A DNA stretch of 64,000 nucleotides. Source: JBMOKT01 sp049323895 (GTDB taxonomy: Bacteria; Bacillota; Peptococcia; Peptococcales; BICA1-8). The translations under genes were made by a program, and so were the position numbers. The notes below the pieces were generated by a model. It saw only the letters and a program-made list of their open reading frames with translations, was not told the origin of the DNA and did no database searches. The DNA lies in contig JBMOKT010000002.1 of assembly GCA_049323895.1 (NCBI GenBank), positions 62,001 to 126,000 on the forward strand. The letters are read 5' to 3'. Within the stretch, counting starts at the first letter, position 1; each line of letters starts with the position of its first letter. Positions 53,683-61,129 of this stretch are shown here, piece after piece.

Positions 53683-54852
53683 TTAGATACTTAAACCTAC
53701 TCTGTGGATGGCAAAACCGGTTCTTTCTAACAAGATTTCGGCTTTGGTAAGTTTACCGTTTAATGTGTCAACAACTTCTTTGTAGATTACATCTCCAGCT
53801 TCTTCTAAGCTTAATGTACCAGCTAAAATACCGGATAAATCAAGGTCAACGGTATCGTTCATACGTTTCCAGGAGTTAATGTTACCAGTAATTTTAATTG
53901 TAGGCATAATGGGGTGGGCTATAGTATGTCCACCACCGGTAGAGAATACTAACAACTGGGATCCGGCAGCTGCAATACCAGTGATAGATTCAGCACCATG
54001 ACCTGGAGTGTTCATCATGTATACTCCAGGTGCTTTGCCAGGAATACGAGCATAGCCGATTACGTCTTGGATAGGTGCGGAACCACTCTTCTTAGCTCCA
54101 CCTAAGGATTTTTCTTCAATTGTACTGATACCACCGGCAATGTTGTCGCCAGTTGGCTGTGAACCGCGGATGTCTTCACCTGTTGCAAAAATTCTTTGTT
54201 CGTAAGCAGCTATTTCAGAATCAATCTTGTTAGCTACTTCTTCACTAACCGCTTTTGCCTTTAACCAAGGCTCAGCTCCCATTAATTCGGGGAATTCAGC
54301 TAAAATGGAACGGCCGCCTTCTTTAACTATTCTGTCGGAACAGAAGCCTAATGCTGGGTTGGAAGCAATACCTGATGTTGTATCAGAAGTACCACAGTTT
54401 AAACCAAAGAGGAAATCGCTGATGTCAGCTTCTTCTCTTTGATATGTGGAAAGTTCTCTAGTCATGTACATTGCTTTTCTGGTAGCATCAGCTGTTGCAT
54501 CGATAGCACCGCCAATGTCTCTAATATTTACAGTTTCAATTAACTTACCGCTTTTTGAAATCTCATGTGCCATATCATCAATATTACATAAGTCTTCACG
54601 GAAATGGTCAACTATTACAACGCCACCAACGTTGGGGTTGTTAGCCATACCGCAAAGTACATCAAAAGTCATTTTTAAGTCGGATTTTGTTTGGCAGCGA
54701 CCTAAGTGGTGAGTAATAGGAATCGCACCATAGATTGTATTAGCAACTCTTTCAACAGTACTGTTGGCATAAACAGTAGCGGAAAGAACTAAAGTGTAGT
54801 TACGGCAGCCAACCTGTCCGTCGGGACGACGGTATCCATACCATTTACCCAT
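53683..54852 (-). CDS. UxaA-family lyase, large subunit (altronate dehydratase/SuyB-type)
   Basis: A 389-residue cytoplasmic enzyme subunit matching the C-terminal part of altronate dehydratase UxaA. Family landmarks are GYRRPDGQVGCRNYTLVL, GLNCGTSDTTSGIASNPALG (Cys ligand region), NIAGGISTIEEKSLGGAKKSG and APGVYMMNTPGHGAESITG, with FSTGGGHTIAHPIMPTIKITGN. Proteins split this way include (R)-sulfolactate sulfo-lyase SuyB and hydroxy-acid dehydratases. It overlaps the small subunit by one base. With an Ldh-family dehydrogenase and carboxylate transporters alongside, sulfolactate or a sugar acid is a fair guess, not proven. Confidence 0.85.
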   Translation of the reverse strand: MGKWYGYRRPDGQVGCRNYTLVLSATVYANSTVERVANTIYGAIPITHHLGRCQTKSDLKMTFDVLCGMANNPNVGGVVIVDHFREDLCNIDDMAHEISKSGKLIETVNIRDIGGAIDATADATRKAMYMTRELSTYQREEADISDFLFGLNCGTSDTTSGIASNPALGFCSDRIVKEGGRSILAEFPELMGAEPWLKAKAVSEEVANKIDSEIAAYEQRIFATGEDIRGSQPTGDNIAGGISTIEEKSLGGAKKSGSAPIQDVIGYARIPGKAPGVYMMNTPGHGAESITGIAAAGSQLLVFSTGGGHTIAHPIMPTIKITGNINSWKRMNDTVDLDLSGILAGTLSLEEAGDVIYKEVVDTLNGKLTKAEILLERTGFAIHRVGLSI

Positions 54853-55175
54853 TAAAATGCACTTCCTTTCTTATCAGCGTGAAGGTCGCCACGACCCCGA
54901 ACTGGTTCAATGTTGTGAATGTGAACGTGTTCCCCTACCTCAATATCAACCATAGCATCACCGATGCTTAAGCCGTATTTCCAGATAGTTTCACCTTTCT
55001 TGATTGGTCTGATAGCCACCTTGTGACCATGGGGGATATCAGCGGATACAGTTACTTGCTGTTCTTGACCATCGAATTGTACTGGGATAGTCATTCCTTT
55101 TTTGATGTCGTTGGAGAGAATTGTAGCAACATTATCTTTTACCTCATCAACAACATAGGCAACTCTTACTGCCAT
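54852..55175 (-). CDS. UxaA-family lyase, small SAF-domain subunit (SuyA-type)
   Basis: A 107-residue SAF-domain protein: VRVAYVVDEVKDNVATILSN, ADIPHGHKVAIRPIKKGETIWKYGLSIGDAMVDIEVGEHVHIHNIEP. The HGHKVA and HVHIHN segments are the conserved features of the UxaA N-terminal/SuyA domain. It acts together with the larger subunit encoded next. The start ATG has AAAGGAGGT. Two palindromes in its leader may bind a regulator. Confidence 0.88.
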   Translation of the reverse strand: MAVRVAYVVDEVKDNVATILSNDIKKGMTIPVQFDGQEQQVTVSADIPHGHKVAIRPIKKGETIWKYGLSIGDAMVDIEVGEHVHIHNIEPVRGRGDLHADKKGSAF

Positions 55176-55214
55176 TTTAAATTACCTCCTTTTAATATTA
55201 ATATATCTTTACCT

Positions 55215-55247
55215 GACCTCTTGGTAAGAGGTCGGTGGTATGACCAC
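55215..55247. promoter_or_regulatory. Two palindromes ahead of the lyase operon
   Basis: GACCTCT-TGGTA-AGAGGTC (55215-55233) and GTGGT-ATG-ACCAC (55235-55247). The core TGGT-N3-ACCA of the second matches the operator pattern of FadR/PdhR-type GntR regulators, and such a regulator is encoded at 48635-49345. Confidence 0.6.
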
Positions 55248-55336
55248 TCAAAAGATATATTCTTCTTTCTTATAAAATTTCCTGCTTTATTAAAAAATAT
55301 TTTTATTTTTTTTGTACTAAAAAAGTTTTTTTATTG

Positions 55337-55366
55337 TTGACTTGGCAGGGGGTAATTTTGTATACT
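55337..55366 (+). promoter_or_regulatory. Probable ilv operon promoter
   Basis: TTGACT (55337-55342), an 18-bp spacer and TATACT (55361-55366), about 60 bp before the ykkC-like RNA and 600 bp before ilvB. Confidence 0.65.
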
Positions 55367-55427
55367 TAATCCAAGGCTGTTGCATAATAACAAAATATTA
55401 AACAACTGTTATATAATAAATTTTTTT

Positions 55428-55566
55428 GGAAGTGTGCCTAGGGTTCCACCCAAAGGAGGTCGGAGGTAAGAAGTCAGAGGTCGGAAAACCTCTGGATTGC
55501 TCACCTTTAGATACTTGGGGATTGTGACCGAGCGGTACAGCTGGATAATTAGGGTGAAGCCTGATT
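55428..55566 (+). ncRNA. ykkC-family riboswitch ahead of ilvB, probably the ppGpp type
   Basis: Conserved blocks of the ykkC family are recognisable in order: GTGTGCCTAGGGTTCCACC, then TGACCGAGCGGTACAGC, then AGGGTGAAGCCTGA. P1 pairs TGTGCC (55433-55438) with GGTACA (55534-55539), and a second stem pairs CCCAA (55449-55453) with TTGGG (55515-55519). ykkC subtype 2a RNAs sense ppGpp and typically sit before branched-chain amino acid genes, which fits; subtype 2b (PRPP) is the main alternative. Four heptamer units are lodged in the variable loop (55456-55483). It should switch ilvB-ilvN-ilvC on or off. Confidence 0.68.
55456..55494 (+). repeat. Heptamer array inside the riboswitch loop
   Basis: GAGGTCG, GAGGTAA, GAAGTCA and GAGGTCG lie in exact 7-bp phase. 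The end folds as CAGAGGT/ACCTCTG (55475-55494). It appears inserted between the two conserved halves of the ykkC-like RNA. Confidence 0.7.
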
Positions 55567-55601
55567 GCTAGTGGCTAGTGGCTAGTGGCTGGTGGCTGGT
55601 A
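55567..55601 (+). repeat. Heptamer array between riboswitch and expression platform
   Basis: GCTAGTG three times, GCTGGTG and GCTGGTA in exact phase. This is the only clear TAGTGGC-sense array in a 5' leader. A 9-bp run ACTGTAGNN follows at 55641-55684. Confidence 0.8.
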
Positions 55602-55726
55602 ATAACAGTGTTAAAGTGTTTACCTAAGTTATTTTAAGTTTTGCTGTAGACACTGTAGATACTGTAGTTACTGTAGCCACTGAATCGGAGATTCATTTCC
55701 AGTACACCGTGGGAATAAAATACCCG

Positions 55727-55765
55727 GCGGCAAGTTCCAACCAGGGGCTTGCTGTCTTTTTAATT
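55727..55765 (+). terminator. Candidate terminator in the ilvB leader
   Basis: GGCAAGTTCC pairs (with wobbles) with GGGGCTTGCT around AACCA, followed by GTCTTTTTAATTT. It could be the expression platform of the upstream riboswitch, although 160 bp of repeat DNA separates them. Confidence 0.5.
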
Positions 55766-55828
55766 TCTAAGCTAGATATTTAGTAAAGTTTTAGTTTCAC
55801 AAAATATTTTTAAAATGGGGTGATCGGT

Positions 55829-55939
55829 GTGGGTACTTTAAAGTCCCACCCATTAGTGGTGGTGATAGCTCCCAAAAACCAGGTATATCAAGAAATGGGA
55901 TACCTATTTTTGGGTAGCATTGCAGAGCTGGCATTCTAA
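55829..55939 (+). CDS. Possible ilv leader peptide, 36 codons
   Basis: A short frame from GTG 55829 (or GTG 55820) encodes a peptide with the run LVVVIA followed by APKNQVYQEMGYLFLG and a stop 27 bp before ilvB. GGGGTGATC just upstream resembles an extended ribosome binding site. The Leu-Val-Val-Val-Ile stretch is what an attenuation leader of an ilv operon would have. RNA stems GTGGG...CCCAC (55829-55849) and CCCAAAAA...TTTTTGGG (about 55871-55915) lie in it. There is no classical T-run terminator after the peptide, so the call is tentative. Confidence 0.4.
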   Translation: MGTLKSHPLVVVIAPKNQVYQEMGYLFLGSIAELAF

Positions 55940-55966
55940 CCTTTCAAAAAAAATTGGAGGTGCTTT

Positions 55967-57664
55967 ATGTTAGGTGCTGAGCTCTTGTTAAAAAGTCTTG
56001 AAGAAAATGGTGTTGAACTCGTCTTTGGTATTCCTGGTGGTTCCGTTATTCCCCTTTATGATGTACTAAAAAATAGCAATATTAAACATGTCCTTACCCG
56101 TCATGAACAAGGTGCTGTTCATGCAGCAGATGGCTATGCCAGGACAACTGGTAAGGTGGGTGTTTGCTTTGCAACTTCCGGTCCGGGGGCAACAAATCTC
56201 TTAACGGGATTAGCAACTGCCCAAATGGATTCATCCCCCGTAGTAGCTGTCTGCGGTCAGGTTGCATCTGGTTTTTTAGGCAAAGATAGCTTTCAGGAAG
56301 CTGATATGATTGGTTTGAGCCTGCCTGTAACCAAACATAGTTTTATGATTAAAGACGCACATGATATTCCACATATTGTTAAAGAGGCTTTTTTTATTGC
56401 CAAGGAAGGAAGACCTGGTCCTGTACTTATCGATGTGCCTAAGGATGTTTTTACCCAAAAAATTAACGGTAGCCTTAAGCCACCAGAGGTCCGGAATCAT
56501 ATCTTGGAAAAACTAAGGAAGCCGGAGTTAAACATAACAGAGGTTGAAAAGGTTGCGGATGTGCTGCGCAAAGCCAAACGACCCCTTATCCTTGCGGGTG
56601 GAGGCGTCAATATGTCAGCAGGCAGCGAACAGCTATTACAGCAATTTGCCAGGGTAAATGAAATCCCTGTTGCAGTTACTCTAATGGGTAAAGGTGTATT
56701 CCCCGGGGATCATCCTTTATTCTTAGGTATGGTAGGAATGCATGGTACTATGCAGGCAAACTGGGCGATTCAGAATTGTGACTGTTTACTTGCTGTTGGG
56801 GTGCGTTTTGATGACAGGGTAACAGGTAAGCTTGAGGAATTTGCGCCCCTAGCTAAAATAATTCATGTGGATCTTGATCAAGCAGAAATCAATAAGAACT
56901 GTGTTGTTGATTTCTCAATAGTAGGAGACTGTGGTGATTTTCTAAGTTATCTCTGTCAGAAATTGTGGGCTGCCAAAAACAATAAAGATTGGATAAACAT
57001 GATTAATTTAAAAAAGGATAATATAAAAGCAAACCCATCCAGTCAACATCCTCAGGCTATCCTGGAACAGTTAAATTCTTTGATTGATGAAGATACTATT
57101 GTAGTGACTGATGTTGGTCAGCATCAAATGTGGTCAGCATTATATGTCCATCCCCGCAGAACCAGAAGTTTTATTACTTCCGGCGGTTTAGGCACTATGG
57201 GCTTTGGTCTGCCGGCTGCAATCGGTGCCCAGTTGGCAAATAGGGATAAAAAGGTAGTACTAATAACGGGAGACGGAAGCTTGCAGATGAATATCCAAGA
57301 ATTAGCGGTAATCAAGCAATGGCAGCTGCCTATTAAGATTTTTATTATTAACAATGGTTCTCTCGGAATGGTCAGGCAGTGGCAGGAATTATTCTTTAAT
57401 GAAAACTACGCTGAGGTTAACCTGGATGTGAGTCCTGATTGGGAAATATTAGCCCAGGCTTATGGATTAAGGGGATTAACCTTAAGGGGACCTGAAGACC
57501 GGGAAAGAACTTTGAAGACTATATTAGCCGGTAAAGAGTCTTGCTTGGTAGATGTAAAGGTTGATCCAGGGGCAAATGTATTTCCCATGGTACCGGCAGG
57601 ATGCGGTTTAGACCATATTTGGGGGAGTTGGAAAAATGAGGCACACGTTAGCAGTCTTGGTTGA
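55967..57664 (+). CDS. ilvB: Acetolactate synthase large subunit
   Basis: A thiamine-diphosphate enzyme, 565 residues, that makes acetolactate or acetohydroxybutyrate, the first common step to valine, leucine and isoleucine. RHEQGAVHAADGYARTTGK has the catalytic Glu. The central FAD-binding domain and GDGSLQMNIQELAVIKQW (ThDP-Mg motif) are intact. GMVRQWQELFF keeps the Trp (codon 57380-57382) equivalent to Trp464 of E. coli AHAS II, which favours 2-ketobutyrate. It overlaps ilvN by 29 bp and is probably under the leader RNA upstream. Confidence 0.95.
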   Translation: MLGAELLLKSLEENGVELVFGIPGGSVIPLYDVLKNSNIKHVLTRHEQGAVHAADGYARTTGKVGVCFATSGPGATNLLTGLATAQMDSSPVVAVCGQVASGFLGKDSFQEADMIGLSLPVTKHSFMIKDAHDIPHIVKEAFFIAKEGRPGPVLIDVPKDVFTQKINGSLKPPEVRNHILEKLRKPELNITEVEKVADVLRKAKRPLILAGGGVNMSAGSEQLLQQFARVNEIPVAVTLMGKGVFPGDHPLFLGMVGMHGTMQANWAIQNCDCLLAVGVRFDDRVTGKLEEFAPLAKIIHVDLDQAEINKNCVVDFSIVGDCGDFLSYLCQKLWAAKNNKDWINMINLKKDNIKANPSSQHPQAILEQLNSLIDEDTIVVTDVGQHQMWSALYVHPRRTRSFITSGGLGTMGFGLPAAIGAQLANRDKKVVLITGDGSLQMNIQELAVIKQWQLPIKIFIINNGSLGMVRQWQELFFNENYAEVNLDVSPDWEILAQAYGLRGLTLRGPEDRERTLKTILAGKESCLVDVKVDPGANVFPMVPAGCGLDHIWGSWKNEAHVSSLG

Positions 57665-58115
57665 AAATCATCCAGGTGTACTTTCTAGGGTATCCGGTCT
57701 CTTCTCCCGGCGGGGTTATAATATTGGAAGCCTGGTAGTAAGTGAAACCGATGATAGTTCCATTTCCCGCATGACTATTGTTGTGGACGGGGATGAAAGG
57801 ATAATTGAACAGGTAACTAAGCAGTTAAATAAGCTGATAGATGTCATAAAGGTTAATGATATAACCCATGAAGATACGGTCAGCAGACAGTTATTACTGG
57901 TAAGGGTAGCAGCAGATAACTCAGCCAAAGGGGAAATAGCCCAATTAATGGATATTTTTAGGGCTAAAATTGTAGATATAGGGAAAAAATCAGTAATTGT
58001 TGAGGCCACAGGGGATGAAGATAAAATCCAGGCCATAATTAGGTCGCTGCAGCCCTTTGGTATTCAGGAAATTGTCAAAACCGGCACTGTTGCTATGGTA
58101 AGAGGAAGCAAATGA
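57636..58115 (+). CDS. ilvN: Acetolactate synthase regulatory subunit
   Basis: The 159-residue ACT-domain subunit gives valine feedback control to the catalytic subunit. Opening RHTLAVLVENHPGVLSRVSGLFSRRGYNI is the ACT signature with the effector-binding region, and the second domain covers about 80-159. The gene begins inside the end of ilvB, so translation is coupled. Only one small subunit is present for two large subunits in the cluster. Confidence 0.95.
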   Translation: MRHTLAVLVENHPGVLSRVSGLFSRRGYNIGSLVVSETDDSSISRMTIVVDGDERIIEQVTKQLNKLIDVIKVNDITHEDTVSRQLLLVRVAADNSAKGEIAQLMDIFRAKIVDIGKKSVIVEATGDEDKIQAIIRSLQPFGIQEIVKTGTVAMVRGSK

Positions 58116-58142
58116 CGTTGCTTAGGGGCAGCTTTTTGGTCC

Positions 58143-58217
58143 CGTGGGCGAGTGAGCGCGTGGGCGCGAAGGCTTCTTAGTGCTTAGTGCTTAGTGCTTA
58201 GTGCCCAGTGACTAGTG
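58143..58217 (+). repeat. Octamer and heptamer arrays between ilvN and ilvC
   Basis: CGTGGGCG, AGTGAGCG, CGTGGGCG (58143-58166, 8-bp phase), then TTAGTGC four times, CCAGTGA and CTAGTG (58177-58217, 7-bp phase). Reverse-complement CGCGCTCACGCG...CACGCGCCCACG words at 58311-58347 could pair with the first array across 170 bp. Confidence 0.78.
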
Positions 58218-58366
58218 TTTTATGAGTGAAACAGTGGAAAAGTATATAAAATAATGCAGTGAAACAGCAAATATTTGTAAAAATTAACAGTGGTCAGTGT
58301 GGTGGACAAAGACGCGCTCACGCGCCAACGTCTCCACGCGCCCACGTATACAGGAGGAGTTATTCA

Positions 58367-59359
58367 ATGGCGAAGATGTACTATGATAAGGATGCAAGTT
58401 TGGAATTATTACAGGGTAAAAAGATAGCTGTCTTAGGCTATGGAAGTCAGGGGCATGCCCAAGCTCAAAATCTGCAGGATAGCGGAATCCAAGTAGTAGT
58501 TGGCTTAAGAGAAGGAAGTGCTACCTTTAACAAAGTTTCGGAAGACGGCCTAAAGGCAGCCTCCATTGAAGAAGCTTGTAAAGAAGCAGATATCATTCAT
58601 ATTTTAGTTCCAGATGAACACCAGAAAAATATATATGAAAAATATATTAAGCCTAATCTAACGGCAGGTAAGGCTTTAAGTTTTTCTCATGGTTTCAACA
58701 TCCATTATGGACAAATAGTTCCACCTGCTGATGTGGACGTGTTTATGGTAGCTCCTAAAAGCCCCGGTCATGTTTTTAGAAGATTAGTAAAAGAGGGGCA
58801 GGGGGTTCCTGGTTTGGTAGCTGTATATCAGGATGCCACAGGTCAGTGCTGGGATAAGGCTATGGCTTTTGCCAAGGCTATCGGCTGCACCCGAGCAGGA
58901 GTTTTAGAAACCACCTTTAAGGAAGAAACAGAAACCGACCTTTTCGGTGAACAATCCGTTCTTTGCGGCGGCATGACCGAACTGGTAAGGGCCGGCTTTG
59001 ATACACTTGTCGAAGCAGGTTATCAGCCTGAAATAGCGTACTTCGAATGTCTGCATGAATTGAAGCTGATTGTTGACCTAATGTATGAAGGCGGTATAGG
59101 CTGGATGAGATATTCCATCAGTGATACAGCAGAATTTGGTGATTTGGTTTCCGGCAGACGGGTTATTAATGATGACGTAAGGAAAGAGATGAAAAAGATT
59201 TTGAATGAAGTGCAATCAGGTCATTTTGCCAAAGAGTGGTTATTAGAGAACCAAGTAGGCAGACCTAGATATACAGCTCTAAAAAGAAAAGGGGAAGACC
59301 ATTTAATTGAGACTGTTGGTAAAGAATTACGGGCACACATGCCCTGGTTGAAGAAATAA
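58367..59359 (+). CDS. ilvC: Ketol-acid reductoisomerase
   Basis: Isomerises and reduces acetolactate to the dihydroxy acid, using Mg and NAD(P)H. The 330-residue class I enzyme shows the nucleotide fold [15 protein letters not shown] and the loop [11 protein letters not shown], which decides NADPH or NADH use; a definite cofactor cannot be read here. KSPGHVFRR, and the C-terminal metal-binding knot with [18 protein letters not shown], are intact. ATG 58367 follows CAGGAGGAG. The 36-residue upstream extension is repeat DNA and is rejected. Confidence 0.96.
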   Translation: MAKMYYDKDASLELLQGKKIAVLGYGSQGHAQAQNLQDSGIQVVVGLREGSATFNKVSEDGLKAASIEEACKEADIIHILVPDEHQKNIYEKYIKPNLTAGKALSFSHGFNIHYGQIVPPADVDVFMVAPKSPGHVFRRLVKEGQGVPGLVAVYQDATGQCWDKAMAFAKAIGCTRAGVLETTFKEETETDLFGEQSVLCGGMTELVRAGFDTLVEAGYQPEIAYFECLHELKLIVDLMYEGGIGWMRYSISDTAEFGDLVSGRRVINDDVRKEMKKILNEVQSGHFAKEWLLENQVGRPRYTALKRKGEDHLIETVGKELRAHMPWLKK

Positions 59360-59372
59360 GGGGTTGATTCAT

Positions 59373-61034
59373 ATGGAGTTAAATGGGGCACAGATTTTAG
59401 TAAAAGCTTTGGAAAACCAGGGTGTTGAATTGATTTTTGGATATCCAGGCGGAGCTGTGTTGGAAATATTTGACGCCTTAATGGAAAGCCCCATTAAACA
59501 AGTTCTGGTGAGGCATGAGCAAGGGGGAACCCATGCGGCAAGCGGTTATGCCCGGGCTTCAGGCAAAGCCGGGGTGTGTATTGCAACCTCGGGGCCTGGT
59601 GCAACCAACTTGGTGACGGGTATAGCAACAGCCTATATGGATTCCATTCCTCTGGTTATAATTACCGGACAAGTTGCCAGATCTATGGTTGGAACCGATG
59701 CTTTTCAAGAGGTGGATATTACCGGTATTACTTCTCCTATTACCAAACATAATTACCTGGTGCAGAATATTGGGGACTTACCGAAAATTACTGCAGAAGC
59801 ATTTCATATTGCCCAAAGCGGCAGACCAGGACCTGTTTTAATAGACATTCCCCGGGATGTTGCCATGGCTTCTTGCACATACAAACCTTTAGAAAAGGTA
59901 GAATTGCGCAGCTATAAACCAAATCTAAAAGGACATCCCACCATGATCAAAAATGCTGTTAAGACCTTCATGGAGGCTAAAAATCCCGTAGTCTGCATAG
60001 GCGGGGGTGTTATTAGCTCCGATAGTGGTTCTTTAGTCAAACAATTGGTGGAGCTTACAGGGGCTAAGGCAGTGGCAACTTTAATGGGTTTGGGTGCATT
60101 CTCAGGCACATCACCAGCCTTTTTGGGGATGCTGGGAACCTACGGAAATAAGGCGGCCAATCTAGCAGTACAGGAATCAGACTGCTTTTTGGCTTTAGGT
60201 ATGCGTTTTGATGATCGGGTAGTTGGTAATCCGCAGCGCTTTGCACCTAAGGCTAAAGTTATTCACATCGATATAGACCCTTCAGAAATATGTAAAAATG
60301 TTCCTGTTGATATTCCTATTGTTGGAGATTTAAATCAGGTTCTGGGGGAAATGCTGGAAGTCATTAAAAAAACGGACAAAGTTAAAGAAAATGCAGAGTA
60401 TCCGAATAAGGACATAATTGTTAATCCAGGATTAAATGTTCCTTGGGTTCTAAGAAAACTGCAGAGTATAGTGCCGGAGGATACTATAATTACTACAGAT
60501 GTAGGGCAGCACCAAATGTGGACCGCCCAGCACTATAATTTTACCCATCCCAGGTCTTTTATTTCCTCAGGCGGTCTAGGCACTATGGGTTATGGAATAC
60601 CGGCCGCATTAGGGGCTCAGTTGGCGTTCCCTCAAAAACAGGTGTGGGTTATTACTGGTGACGGAAGTTTTCAGATGGGGATGCCTGAATTAGGGACCAT
60701 AGCAGAACTGGATCTTCCCATAAAAATACTGATTTTTAATAACAGTGGATTGGGAATGGTAAGACAGCTTCAGCATTTTTATTGCGGTCAGCGGTATACC
60801 TTTGTTGATTTTAATAAAACTCCTGACTTTATGCTTTTGGCCAAAGCCTATGGAGCAGAAGGGTTAAAAATTGCTGACGGTAATGATGTAGCCAGAGTTC
60901 TACAGGAAGCCGCTTTTAATAACAAGTTTACCGTTATAGAATGCCCCCTGCCTCCTGAAGAACTTGTTTATCCCATAGTTTTAGCTGGAAATGGTTTAGA
61001 GGAAATGGAAGATAATTTTCCTGTTGACAGTTGA
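59373..61034 (+). CDS. ilvB: Second acetolactate synthase-like large subunit
   Basis: A 553-residue paralogue of the first ilvB, 13 bp after ilvC. ThDP features are present: RHEQGGTHAASGYARASGK with the catalytic Glu, and GDGSFQMGMPELGTIAEL. At the position of the specificity Trp it has Leu (GMVRQLQHFYC, codon 60768-60770), and its end lacks the usual PMVPAG motif (YPIVLAGNGLEEM). It may prefer pyruvate alone, or have become another ThDP enzyme. ATG 59373 is preferred to TTG 59364 because AAGGGG then has normal spacing. A consensus promoter for the leu genes lies across its 3' end. Confidence 0.9.
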   Translation: MELNGAQILVKALENQGVELIFGYPGGAVLEIFDALMESPIKQVLVRHEQGGTHAASGYARASGKAGVCIATSGPGATNLVTGIATAYMDSIPLVIITGQVARSMVGTDAFQEVDITGITSPITKHNYLVQNIGDLPKITAEAFHIAQSGRPGPVLIDIPRDVAMASCTYKPLEKVELRSYKPNLKGHPTMIKNAVKTFMEAKNPVVCIGGGVISSDSGSLVKQLVELTGAKAVATLMGLGAFSGTSPAFLGMLGTYGNKAANLAVQESDCFLALGMRFDDRVVGNPQRFAPKAKVIHIDIDPSEICKNVPVDIPIVGDLNQVLGEMLEVIKKTDKVKENAEYPNKDIIVNPGLNVPWVLRKLQSIVPEDTIITTDVGQHQMWTAQHYNFTHPRSFISSGGLGTMGYGIPAALGAQLAFPQKQVWVITGDGSFQMGMPELGTIAELDLPIKILIFNNSGLGMVRQLQHFYCGQRYTFVDFNKTPDFMLLAKAYGAEGLKIADGNDVARVLQEAAFNNKFTVIECPLPPEELVYPIVLAGNGLEEMEDNFPVDS

Positions 61035-61052
61035 TTAACACTTGTTTATAAT
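61024..61052 (+). promoter_or_regulatory. Perfect sigma-A promoter of the leu operon
   Basis: TTGACA (61024-61029), a 17-bp spacer and TATAAT (61047-61052). The -35 box lies inside the last codons of the upstream gene. It drives the T-box transcript and leuA-leuC. Confidence 0.85.
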
Positions 61053-61129
61053 ACAGATTAAAACTAACCTGTGTTATATAATTGAAATTGAGCATGTCAA
61101 CTTCAGGTTAAGGAAAAACATTTTAATAT

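Noticed and set aside
58259..58366. N-terminal extension of ilvC
   Set aside because: It consists of octamer repeat sequence without a ribosome site. KARI proteins start at the ATG at 58367.
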